Shown here one piece after another: positions 36,756-47,511 of a stretch of 64,000 bases of DNA; position 1 is the stretch's first letter, and each line of letters starts with the position of its first letter. The translations under genes were made by a program, and so were the position numbers. This stretch comes from Parapristionchus giblindavisi (Eukaryota; Nematoda; Chromadorea; Rhabditida; Diplogasteridae), in the NCBI GenBank assembly GCA_943737045.1, contig CALSFV010000234.1:62001-126000 (forward strand), written 5' to 3'. The notes beneath the pieces were generated by a model. It worked only from the letters and a program-made list of their open reading frames with translations, made no database searches and was not told the DNA's origin.

Positions 36756-38072
36756 CTCCAGCCTACTATCCCATACAACCGCTTTCCATACTACCGTATC
36801 CATCGCTTACGGTACCAAAGACTCTAGAGAATAAATCTTTCATATTATTGATTCTAAAAGCAGTCCATTACCGTACCATAATCCAATCATGCATGGATAT
36901 CGGATATTTATGAATACATTGACAGTTAAATGCACACAGCAGGCTAATTTTACTCTCCGTTTTGGCGATACTCTCTCGAGGACAGAGAAAGCGAGAGAGT
37001 GTGGCTAGAACGGAGATTTTCAAATTAGCTTGAGGTATACTGGCCTAGCAGTGATAACCCGCAGGACTTCGTGTGTCTTGAATAACGGGTTGTACCTTTA
37101 CTTTTACCTTTATTCCAACACTTTAACAAGGGTTTAAATCAGGATGTTCGCATTCGATTAGCTCCTTATGTGACAGAATTTAAGAAGAAAAAATCAGCTA
37201 ATTAGATTCGAAAACTCCTAATTTAACTAAGAAATCTCCAAACTAGATTCGTAGTTTCTAATTACATTCAAAAATCCTAATTAGATTTAGTTTCTAAATA
37301 CATTTGTTGTGTAGATACCCTATTCCCTATGTACATTGATCATCTCTATTCCCTATGCATATTGATTAGAATATGTCATCATGTTAATACGTGCACGTGC
37401 GCGATCAGACTACTCTCTCTGATCCGCACACTCTCTCGCCACTCTACCTCTATCTCTAATGCTCTCTCGTGTCTGGCCCCGCCCACTCTTATGTCTAGAT
37501 TCCCAATCAGTCTAGATCAGTTCTCCCTTGATCCTCGCACGAGATGTGCCCTTCTCTAGCCTTGTATATTCTGTATTTTCCCTAGTCTGCTAATAAAGCC
37601 CTAAGTAGTAAACCCTTGTGCACTCACACTACAATACACGTCAACGGGGCCGACAGCAATACATAACAACATTAATTCGAGTTGCCTGTGACCATTTATT
37701 ACAAGCAGTGTTTCGACCAAATCTTATGAAAATAAAGAAATAAAGAATATAATGAAGTGCAGAGGTTCTGATCATTGATCATTGATATAACATATAGCTG
37801 CTTTCAGAAAACTGAAGAATAGCTGGTCTTCAAAAAATAGTATGATTGGAAAAGCCCATTTAGGCATTCAATACCTGTTGTTCTTACAGTCATATTAACA
37901 AAATGTTAAAATTTATTCAGTCAGTGGTGAGTCAAATTCCAAAGTGGAGCGAATAATGAAATCATGGTACGATGGGTCAGGGTTGTCAGGATTACGGTAG
38001 GTCAGAGGACATCGATGGGTCAGGGGGATTACGGTAGTCTAGCAAGGGAGTCTCTCGTGCACATCTCTCGTG
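36756..38072. other. Spacer between convergent genes
   Basis: No gene seen. It includes an inverted-repeat element around 36935-37032 (CTCTCTCGAGGACAGAGAAAGCGAGAGAG core), immediately followed by another repeat at 37033-37105 (GATAACCCGCAGGACTTCGT ... AACGGGTTGTACC) that recurs at 54664-54960 and 62770-62835. The rest is AT-rich with scattered TACGGTAG words near 37990-38035. Confidence 0.6.
36935..37032. mobile_element. Palindromic GAGCTAATTT-type element
   Basis: GCACACAGCAGGCTAATTTT ... ACTCTCTCGAGGACAGAGAA ... TTCAAATTAGCTTGAGGTAT. Same family as 54067-54177. Confidence 0.65.
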
Positions 38073-38775
38073 TTAGATGGAACTCTCGCGACGCCTGTAA
38101 TCAATCAATAAATCGATAAATTTGTTAAAAAATCAATAAAACTACCGTACTTTTGTCCAATAAGATTATACGCAGCCGGTGCAGGTTCCTGAAACATTAA
38201 CTATCTTGAAAGAGGAGTGGATTAAGTCGTACACAACCAAATTCTTCAAAAGCAACCGTATGCCAATTATGATACCGTATACCGTAACTGCCGTAACCTA
38301 CCCGAGGCTCAGGTTCGAATCGCAGGCGTCGCGCGGGCACAGGCCAGGCGCCGGTCACGTGTCGCTGGTACAGAAAGTACGCGGAACCGCCCGCGATGAG
38401 AAACGCAGCGGCGAGCGCGAGACGCGACGTCAGGCCCGACTCTGGACATATTATCGATTAAAATTATTGATTATCGGGCACTACTCCACAATCCCCAGAT
38501 CGCCTCAAAAGCGAGCGGATCAGTCACTCGGTGAATATAGTTTGATTATCGATCGGCAACAAGAAATATTGACTGATTATCGATTGTTCGTTTGACTTAT
38601 TGACTTTGATTCTCATAAAATCAATAAATTCACACCAACCTTGCGCAGCGCAAGCCTCCGAGTACGAGATGGTGACGGTGCGCATGTTGGAAGCCTGACA
38701 TGCATGAGATCAAAGATCAAAGAGTAAAGATCAAAGATCAAAATCAAAGAATGGAGATCACGAGAGACTCACCAT
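38073..38775 (-). CDS. Small single-pass membrane protein (78 aa), start codon alone in first coding exon
   Basis: Coding exons 38773-38775 (only the ATG, directly followed by donor GTGAGT), 38640-38694, 38302-38441, 38172-38188 and 38073-38094; phases agree (237 nt, stop TAA). The third exon encodes SRLALAAAFLIAGGSAYFLY, a clear membrane segment at about residues 24-43, followed by basic QRH and PARRLRFEPEPR. The N-terminus (MASNMRTVTISYSEACAAQ) is not a classical signal peptide; a tail- or mitochondrially-anchored protein is possible. The last two exons (17 and 22 nt) are small and the least certain; an alternative reading of the final exon would end at 38039. Family not recognised. AAAGATC repeats fill the first intron. 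Confidence 0.6.
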
Positions 38776-40392
38776 AGCAATCGAGATGACGACGAGAGAT
38801 GCCGAGCGACCGCACCGAACGAGAGAGGAGGGGCAGAGTGAAATGGACGATGGGGGTGGGGAATGGAATAGCAGATAGGGAGCGATTTGCATAGGGCACT
38901 GTGCACACATAACCAAAGTTCACTGCGAAATCAGATGGATCAGACTACGACCATGATATTAGAATGTAGCCTAGCCAAGAGTCACAATTGGTCCTCATGC
39001 GAAATAACCCGAAAAGGAAGTCGAAGTGGGAGCGGGGGAGGGGTCAAAAAGGAAGTGGGTACGGGGGAAAGAATGAAAAAAGGAAATGGGTACGGGGGAA
39101 AGAATGAAAAAGGAAGTGGGTACGGGGGAAAGAATGAAAAAGGAAGTGGGTACGGGGGAAAGAATGAAAAAGGAAATGGGTACGGGGGAAAGAATGAAAA
39201 AGGAAGTGGGTACGGGGGAAAGAATGAAAAAGGAAATGGGTACGGGGGAAAGAATGAAAAAGGAAGTGGGTACGGGGGAAAGAAAGAAAAAGGAAATGGG
39301 TACGGGGGAATCGGTCTGATAGGAAGTGGGTACTGGGGAAAGGGGTCAAAAAGCAAGTGGGTAGCGAGGGGCGGGGAAGGGGTAGTAATTATTCAAGCAA
39401 ATACTATTAAGTAGCAATTATGGTGTAATCGGAACGGAAAATCGAGAGATGATACGCTGGGCGTGAATGAGGACAGTGATTAGGGGAGAGAACAACAAAA
39501 GCGTAGGAAACAAATGAGAAAAAAATGAAACAAAAAAAACAAACAAGGGAACATCTAACATATCGCAACAGGGGGCACGATTAGACTCATCAAGATCTGG
39601 TTTATGGTCCATTTAAAATATTTGGAAACCGAAATAGGCGAACTTCCAGGTGCTTTTTTAAAGCCTGTAAAATTCGCCTATTTTCCACTATTTTTAAATG
39701 TTACATTAGAGAGAGAGGGCGAATGATGAGAAAGAGAAGAAGTTCGTTATAGCAGTTTACTTTTTAAATACTTGAACAAAAAAGTTCTCCATAAGCCAGC
39801 TCTGTGAGCCCATCTGGGCGACAAAAATCGATAATATGAAAATGGTGAATTATTACTATAGTTAATGTGGAAAATCAAAAGAAAAAACGATTTAGCGATA
39901 CTCTAGCAGTCTATTCAAGTGAGAGAGAAAAAAAGGAAAAAGAAATGGACGAAATGAGAGGGATTGATAAAAAGTAGGGATCAATCGATCAATAAAGGGT
40001 AGAGTACGGTAGATGATGAACCGTTGAAGGACCAATCAATCAATAGCCCGGAGCGGGACTGTAGCGGCGGCGCGGTATCGAAGATCGAGAAGATTTGCCT
40101 GAATATCGATTAATTATTTTTGAGCCAAAATTTCACAAAAATCGAAAAACCTGACCGGATTTTGAAAACCGATAACCTAGCTATTCGACCTATGCTCTGC
40201 ATTCGCATCCCAACAATGCCCCTTCCGTCATTCTTACAGTAATCAATGCTCACAGCTACAGTAATTCGTACAGTTATACTACAGCAAACCTACCGTATCA
40301 CAACACCACTACATCACCACAGTATCCCCTAAATCACTACAGTATCCTAAAACACTACAGTATCTTAAACAACTACAGTATCCCCTAAATCA
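38776..40392. other. Spacer with minisatellite between two minus-strand genes
   Basis: It holds the likely promoter of the 78-aa membrane protein gene (GA/CT-rich, 38790-38880), the 30-bp minisatellite at about 39048-39318, a partial copy of a transposon-like repeat at 40118-40197 (CCGATAACCTAGCTAT end), and a run of CTACAGTA words at 40230-40400 reaching into the end of the MADF gene. No other gene is seen. Confidence 0.65.
39041..39356. repeat. 30-bp minisatellite, about nine units
   Basis: The unit reads GTGGGTACGGGGGAAAGAAT followed by GAAAAAGGAA. Neighbouring copies differ mainly at one position (GAAGTGG versus GAAATGG), and these two forms alternate for part of the array, suggesting expansion as a 60-bp dimer. 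Edge copies are degenerate. Because 30 is divisible by three, all frames stay open and give apparent repeat proteins on both strands; nothing else supports coding. Confidence 0.9.
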
Positions 40393-40610
40393 CTACAGTA
40401 TCCCAAATAGTTCACCACTACTCGAACTACTGCTCGTAGGTGCGGGCGACGTCGCCTTGTACGCCGTGATCTGCGCATCTCTCGAGCTGTATGACGTCAT
40501 CTTCGCGTCCGCAATAGGCAAAGCCGCGTCGCGAACCGCACACGCCTCCGCAGCCGCGCGCGCCGCCGCCTCGCGAATACTGAAAATAAATAATAATAAA
40601 ATAATAATAA

Positions 40611-40654
<44 letters not shown>

Positions 40655-42319
40655 TAAATAAGCCTTCAGATATTCTTTCAAATGGATCGATACACACATA
40701 ACATATTTTACTAATCAACAAGTATTAACATAGAGGGTGTTCTTTAAATGCCCCAGAGGCTAATGCATCGTTACATTCGCCCTACGTGCCCACGCCGTAA
40801 CGTCCTCCGCCGCGTCTCCGTCGTTACGGCGGAGGTTACGGCGTAGGCACGTGAGGCAAATGCATAGGTGGGCACGCTGGGGGAAAGGCTGTGCGCAAAC
40901 CGGGGAAGGGTAAGGCAAGGCTGTGCGCATAGCTATTTTTTGACGAATTCGACTGGAAATTGTCCGATTTTCGGGAGGCAAGGCTATGCGCAAGTCCCCC
41001 ATGGGAAGGCAAGGCTGTGCGCAAAAAATATTCGTTTTCACCCGCCCACCTATGGGCAAATGTAAAAATGCCTAAAACTAATCAATCAATAAATCGATCG
41101 TTACAGTAGTCCAACACATACAGCATGGTCTGTTTAATGCCCCCGAAGCTAACACGAATCAATCAATAAATCGATCGCTACAGTAGTCCAACATACAGTA
41201 TGGTCTCAGGCTTGGGCGGACGTCCGCGCTTCCTCCGGATCACCACTTCGCCGTTCGAGTCCACCGACGCGGCCCTGCTCCTGCGACCTGAGATATCGAT
41301 TAGTCTCAGTACACAGATTTGCATAATCATACTGGTTCAATCAATATTTCCTATGTATTCGAGAGCGTTGTTGAGTATCAAAGTCGAGAGATTAAAGGAA
41401 AAACAATAAATATTAAAGGAGAAAAAAAAAACTAGACAAAAGCTCACTTCTACTGGCGGCTTTCGGCTTGCGGCCTTCTGCCTCCATGCGGACCGGAGTC
41501 TCGGCCTGGCAATAGATCGGAGCCGAAGCCGGGAGCAGAACCGGAGCCAAAGGCGGGCACAGAACCGGAGTCGCAGCCGGGTACAGAACCGGAGCCGATT
41601 CCGAGTCCGAGTCGAGCTCGACGACGTCGATCTCCGCCTGCATATCCTCGGGAAGCTCGAAGTCGGACTGCTGAAATTTAAATTTAAATTTAAAATTAAA
41701 TGTAGTAGAAAGCAATATTTGCAAAAAAAGTGCAGAATTATTTACATTCTTATTTATTAATATAATCAATATATGACAGAAACAGTGAATCTCGCCCAAC
41801 TAATATGCAACATTAGGCATACTAATTGTATTTATATCAGTATATTTGCATATTTATTATGATCCGTTTCTTTTAATATGTGCCAAACACTTTTGCTGAC
41901 AATGAGTAAATAAAATATTATTTATTATTCATTAAAAAAATATTTTCGAACCTCCAGCATTTTGCTCCTAATCGTCAAGTCTGTCCACAATGCGCGAACC
42001 TACAAGTAAACAATGATAATAATGTTAATAATATAATAATTCGGTACAAATATTGATTTCGACATGACGATAGTGCCTAAGGCTATCTACGCGCACAGCT
42101 CTACAAAAATTTTTTTTTAAACAATTAAATATTTTAAAAATAATTAACATAAGACCCTTAACACGGCAAAAATCATGCAGGACAGGTATCATTTTTTCCA
42201 CAAAAAAAGACAAAAAGTACTATTCCTTAGCGTATTACGACAAAAGGCAGGACCCTTGTCGACAACACATGTATCACCTATGAATATGTATCCAGTGGAT
42301 ACTATCCACAGTTATAATA

Positions 42320-42371
<52 letters not shown>

Positions 42372-45300
42372 TTTTTGTTATAATACGTGATGCAGTTACC
42401 GTCATAGGCGTAGTCGACTTCTTACTCTTCTTCTTGTCGCTCCTCTTGCGAGCAGGCTGGAATATATTTTATTTAAAATTTGAATCCGATTTTTAAAATA
42501 TATTTTCCAAGAGAAGTACGACAGGGAAAGAAGTAATTGGGCGCTGACAATGGAGAGAGCCCAAAGACACCATACATTGCCATACCCTCGTAGTGCGAGG
42601 ATTGACCCACTATATAAGGCCCATTTTAGGCCACTTGATGCGAAAGGAAGCCTAAAAATGACGAGTTTTAAGCGAAAATAACGAATTCTGTGAATCAACC
42701 CACCCTATTTCGAGAATTGATAACCCATTATATAAAAATAAACGGCGAGGGTACCAAAAATGTATGAAAGACACCCTCACCATCCGATTTCCCATCAGTC
42801 TCATCACTTCATGATCACTCACTGCAAAGTTTTCCAACACAGATATAATCACGAAATAATTTAGATGCCTACTAATGACATTATTATTAATAATAATAAT
42901 ATTAATAATAATTTATAACATACGTGGGCACCACTGCCGCTAGCTGCAATACACCCCCGATTTTTGGCACCCGACCCCCCGATTTTACAAAAAAATCACT
43001 CAAAATGACGTATAAATGCTCAATTTTTTGCTTCCGATACCCGATTTTTGCGTCCGACCCCCGATTTTCATTTCCAGCGGCAATGCCCGCCCACATATGA
43101 TTTATAATATTAAAACTATAAATCTACCTTGGCAATGTGCTGGGCACCCTTCTCCTCTGGATTCCTCTGCATGAAGGGCAGCTTGCTAATCTCCTCATAC
43201 ATTCGGCGTAGCACCTCCGGATCTTTGACCTGCTAATTTAATTTTTTTTAAATATTTTATTTAAATAAAATGTAATAATTTACATGAATAAATGAATTTA
43301 GGACAAGTCTATCAACATGAACAATCTGTATACAGGAAAATGCAATAGACAAAGTATATTGGAATTTTTAAAATTAAATTAATTTTTAAAAAAATCAACC
43401 TTCTCTACCATATCCTGAATCTCCATCGCCGAATCCTCGGGAGTGAGTGGCGTCTTCTAAATATAAACAAATATAAATAACTAACTAAATAAATAAATAA
43501 CTAAATAATATATTTATTTATTGAATTGATTCTGAGCGATAGGCCATAGCTGTGTCAGATCCTTAAAACATAGTTGATACAGGTTGCCAAATTATTAATA
43601 TCCTTGTGTCAATCATTTGCAATCCTACATCAACTATATTTATTTATTTAATAACCAATAATGAATAAAGTACATTTTTTAATGTCTCACAGCGAACATT
43701 GCATGTTTCTCTATAATAGTCAACATAAAAAAAGAGATACATTAAAATCAATAAATGTTTAAAGAAATAAATATGAAAATTACCCGAATAGTACTTGGAG
43801 CACTGGAGTCATCCTGGTTAGTAGTAGACCGGTCTGGTACAGAAACATCCGGAGCCGGGGTTGGAATGAGAGATGGGATGGGAGCCGGAGCTGAGATTGG
43901 AGCCGGAATCGAGATTGGAGCCGGAGCCGGTTCAGGGATTGCAGCCAGAGCCGGGATTGGAGTCGGAGCAGGAGCTGAGATTGGAGCCAGAGCCGGTTCA
44001 GGGATTGGAGCCAGAGTCGAGATTGGAATCGGAGCTGGTTCAGGGATTGGGGCCAGAACCGAGATTGGAATCGGAGCTGGTTCAGGGATCGGAGCCAGAT
44101 CCGAGATTGGAGTCGGAGCAGGAGCTGAGATTGGAGTCAGAGCCGGTTCAGGGATTGGAGCCAGAGCCGAGATTAGAGGTGGAGTCGAGAATGGAGTCGG
44201 AGCCGGGGTCTGATCCGGGTTCAGAACAAGAGCTTGGAAATAAGTAGAAGGCAGGCCCAGGTTTCTAATGATAGCTTCAAGTAGAGCCGTCGCGTCCATC
44301 GTGGACGGAGCTCCGGGAGCTTGCGTCGGAGTGATGGGCGCAGCCCCCATCGGACCGAGTCCGGAGAACATGGATGGCACCATTCGGTCTGGTGTGGGCG
44401 TGGCTAGAGGCGGCATAGCTCCCGGAGCCATGGTTGTCATAGCCGGGAAATAGAACGGCGCAAACGGCAACGGCGCCGTGTACGTGGCAGGCGGCGTGAA
44501 CATCGACGATAGACCGAATGGCGACATAGATGCGGCAGGGAACGACGGCTGCATTGGCTGCTGCTGAAGTTGTTCTAGCGATGGCAGCGGGTTCAGCAGG
44601 GGTTGTTGTTGTTCATCTACTGGTATCGATTGGTACTGTCCGATCGATTGATCTACCGGCGGTTGGTAGTTGGCGCCGAACAACTGGCGCAAGATACGCT
44701 GCCGGTCCTCGGCCGATATCAGAGGAGGTTGTGCTGCTGGCTGCACCGGCTGCAGGAGCTGCTCTGGATGATCATCTACTGAGGTACTACGCTCCACGTC
44801 GACTATGGAAGGCCCTCTGGCAGGATGGAGGCGAGCATCATCCATCACAGGATCGATCTGCAATAAATGGTTTTGTCAAATTAATAATAATAATAATAAT
44901 AATAACAACAATAATAATAAATATTTATATTAATATGCTATTCTTGATTATTAAGATGAACAACCATTGACACTACTGCAGAACACCGGGCCAGTCCAAA
45001 AGGGATGAAAACATAGGTGGGCGCGTGAAAACGAATTCTTTTTGCGCACAGCCTTGCCTTCCCTTGCGCATAGCCTTGCCTCGCAAGAATTGGAAAATTT
45101 TCAGTTAAATCTGCTAAAAAATGGCCATGCGCATAGCCTTGCCTTAAAATTCCCCAGTTTGCGCACAGCCTTTCCCCCTACGTGCCCACCTATGGATGAA
45201 AAATTAAATAAACACGAATGAGAGGAAATTTTATTCTAGACTATACTATACTTATGGACTAGTTCGGTGTGTTCACTTCAATCGCCAACATAGGTGGGCA

Positions 45301-47160
45301 AGCTGGAGGAAAGGCTGTGCGCAAACCGGGAAAATGGGAGGCAAGGCTGTGCGCACGGCTATTTTTTGCTGATCCGTCGGAAATTTTCTAATTTTTGCTA
45401 GTCAAGGCTATGCGCATGGGAAAGCAAGGCTGTGCGCAGAAAATATTCGTTTTCACGCGCCCACCTATGATCGCCAATTTGGACTGTTTTCTTGAATTGA
45501 AAACAAATCTCTCCCAGAGGCGGAAGAATAGGAGATGTTGCCAGTAAATCCCCCTACTCTCTTACACAAAGTGCTGATAAGATAAATGAATATTTAAAAT
45601 AATTTTAAAAATGAAATTGACATATCATTACTAACATCGAACATGGCTTCCTCCATGGACAGACGAGAATGCGATTCTCGGACGGGATCATAGGTATAGT
45701 CCATCGACGGTGGACTCTCAATGACATTCTCAATGACAGACGAAGTGACAGACGACGTGACGTCATTCGTCGTTTGCGTATTGTCATTGTCAAGGGACGA
45801 TGGATTGTCATAATCACTGACAGCCGAAGTGTCATAATTCATCGCATTGTCATTGTCAGGATCCGTCTCGCGCGGACTAGGCGGCTGCAATGTAATTTCG
45901 TCATAATAATAAGAAACCGACAATTTAAATTTAAATTAAATTATTTCTATAACAACCAGACGAACAAATAAATAAATAAATATTATTTAAAATAGATTAA
46001 ATAACGAACCTTAATTAGGTAATGAACCTGGCCATCAGGAGAGGAGGGCACAATCGGCTCCTCATATCTCGGAGAAGTCCCATTGAGAAACGTCATGAAC
46101 CTGCAGCATGAAATAGTATAAATCGATTACAATTATTAACCTCAATATTTTTATTGCTTATGTGATATAAGTTATGTGCTGTGGCCGAATGCAAGAACCG
46201 TTTTGCGGGAAAATGTGACGTCACTAGCGTAGGCGGAGGCGTTTTCCAAAAATCCTCCGCCTACGCTAATGAAGTCGCACTATCCCGGAAAACGGTTTTC
46301 CCGTTGTTCTTGCATGCTACCACTGTTAAAATTCGCGAAAGGAAAAGAAAATAGGCGAGATATAGTGTAAAACGAGGAGTTTTCTCTGCATTTCTTTTCG
46401 TAACATAGGTGGGCATATGCCGGCATGAGGGGAATTGGAAGGCAAGGCTATGCGCATGGCCATTTTGTAGCAGATTTGACTGGAAATTTTCCAAATTTTG
46501 CTATGCAAGGCTATGCGCAAAAAGAATTCATTTTCATGCGCCCACCTATGTTTCGTAACATTTGCACAGAGAGCATTACTTCGCATAGGGCCAGTCGGAC
46601 TTCTTGCCCGTGAGGTACTTGTGATAGATCTTCTTCTTCGTCTCAAAGTCCTTCTCATGATCCCTACCCGACTTGGCTGAAACATTATGACGTTCTGAAA
46701 GAGGCATATGTGACGGAATTAATACTTACTAATGCTAATAAAATAATGATTTTTTTATCACGAAATATCAATGAAGCCTGAAGACACAAATAATTTTCGG
46801 GCATTCCTTGAGTTAAATGTTTTATAAATTTAATAAACAATTATTAGGTATAACATACTCTCATTGAGCTCGTAGGCGACCTTCTTCCACCATAGATCAG
46901 TGAGGAATTTGTTGTCGTGCCCAGGGCAGTTGGGATCCCAGAGAACTGCAATGCAAATGTGAATTGATGATTTAAAAAAATTAGGTGCCATAATTAAAAT
47001 CCCTTTCAATTATGCAGGAGAACAAATTTTTAAAATGTCTTTTTTTTTAAATAAAATAATTAAAAATCAAAAAATAACCTCTCTTAGCCTGGATCGAGGC
47101 GAAGAACTGGCTGTAGTACTCAAGCGGCGAGTATTTCGGAACGTGGTACGTTCGAGCCAT
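40393..47160 (-). CDS. MADF-domain and AT-hook nuclear protein with Pro/Ala-rich repeats (814 aa)
   Basis: Exons 47079-47160, 46859-46945, 46580-46676, 46010-46100, 45636-45884, 43784-44857, 43400-43456, 43128-43229, 42400-42456, 41952-41999, 41448-41670, 41197-41287 and 40393-40579 join in phase (2445 nt, stop TAG). Residues about 10-110 look like a MADF (Myb/SANT-like DNA-binding) domain: aromatic-rich VLWDPNCPGHDNKFLTDLWW, KKVAYELN, then basic ETKKKIYHKYL and the closing DWPYAKFMTFL. Residues about 120-202 are acidic and Ser/Asn-rich. The long exon 6 (about 203-560) is Gln/Pro/Ala-rich and contains about nine related repeats around PIPEPAPIPIS (about 416-532). RKRGRPPKP at 741-749 is a canonical AT-hook binding A/T minor groove. 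The C-terminus is Ala/Ser-rich. Most likely a chromatin or transcription regulator. Introns carry several small transposons. Confidence 0.87.
40590..40652. repeat. TAA microsatellite
   Basis: About 20 ATA/TAA units at the start of the last intron of the MADF gene. A similar tract at 42314-42371 and a shorter one at 19475-19504. Confidence 0.93.
40764..40862. mobile_element. GC-rich hairpin element adjoining a family B insertion
   Basis: CATTCGCCCTACGTGCC at the left mirrors GGCACGTGAGGCAAATG at the right, with GCCGTAACGTCCTCCGCCG / CGGCGGAGGTTACGGC inside. The family B element at 40863 inserted at its right end. Confidence 0.65.
40863..41054 (-). mobile_element. Family B small inverted-repeat transposon with target duplication
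   Basis: 192 bp, reverse orientation, in the last intron of the MADF gene. Exact 8-bp direct repeat GGCAAATG (40855-40862 and 41055-41062). It is almost identical to the copy at 35211, suggesting recent movement. Confidence 0.94.
42571..42766 (+). mobile_element. Family A small inverted-repeat transposon with target duplication
   Basis: Forward copy, 196 bp, in an intron of the MADF gene. Exact 8-bp direct repeat AAAGACAC at 42563-42570 and 42767-42774. Confidence 0.92.
42919..43099 (+). mobile_element. Family C-related small transposon with target duplication
   Basis: 181 bp with ends CATACGTGGGC and GCCCACATATG. The interior differs from other copies (repeated CCCGATTTTTG). Exact 8-bp direct repeat ATTTATAA (42911-42918 and 43100-43107). 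In an intron of the MADF gene. Confidence 0.9.
45012..45194 (+). mobile_element. Family B small inverted-repeat transposon with target duplication
   Basis: 183 bp in intron 5 of the MADF gene. Exact 8-bp direct repeat GATGAAAA (45004-45011 and 45195-45202). Confidence 0.94.
45289..45469 (-). mobile_element. Family B small inverted-repeat transposon with target duplication
   Basis: 181 bp, opposite orientation to the copy 94 bp away in the same intron. Exact 8-bp direct repeat ATCGCCAA (45281-45288 and 45470-45477). Confidence 0.94.
46181..46323. mobile_element. Hairpin-forming inverted-repeat element
   Basis: Ends GTGGCCGAATGCAAGAAC and GTTCTTGCATGCTACCAC. A second inner inverted pair AGCGTAGGCGGAGG / CCTCCGCCTACGCT meets at a short A-run. 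In an intron of the MADF gene. Confidence 0.7.
46404..46550 (-). mobile_element. Family B small transposon, internally shortened, with target duplication
   Basis: 147 bp in intron 3 of the MADF gene, lacking part of one subterminal region. Exact 8-bp direct repeat TTTCGTAA (46396-46403 and 46551-46558). Confidence 0.92.
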
Positions 47161-47511
47161 AAACTAAAAACAAAAAATACCCGATTATTAATCGAAAAAG
47201 CGTGGAAAATAAATTGACAAAATAAAAAAATTCGTTCGTAATTGAAATCGATTTCAAATATTCCTGTCAGGAACTCCTACCGCGACTGAGATTTGAAATA
47301 TTGTATTGATTGATTTTGACAGTTTTTTTTAATTTTTTGTTTTCTTCTTTCATTTTTTTACATATTTTATAGATTATTTACCATTTTTTCATAAAATATA
47401 TATGCTTAACTGTTTTGTCGAAAATAAATTAGCATGTTATAATTCCATCACAATTAATTGTATTGATGTCATTTCATTGCACTTCACTAGGTCGGTTGGT
47501 CATTCTAAACC
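47161..47511. promoter_or_regulatory. Shared intergenic promoter region between divergent genes
   Basis: The MADF gene (minus) and the 116-aa membrane protein gene (plus) start only 351 bp apart, head to head. The interval is AT-rich with T-runs, an inverted AATCGATTTC/GAAATCGATT word near 47245, and no evident TATA box. An acceptor-like TTCACTAG (47483-47490) lies just upstream of the plus-strand ATG and could be a trans-splice site. Bidirectional control is inferred from spacing only. Confidence 0.4.

Noticed and set aside
38887..39414. Apparent 175-aa Gly-Tyr-Gly-Gly-Lys repeat protein
   Set aside because: The 30-bp minisatellite keeps all frames open on both strands; no splice signals, start context or unique flanking domain support it.
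43755..44213. Plus-strand Gly/Ala/Glu open frame antisense to MADF exon 6
   Set aside because: A shadow of the Pro/Ala repeat coding on the minus strand, where splice phases and total length agree.
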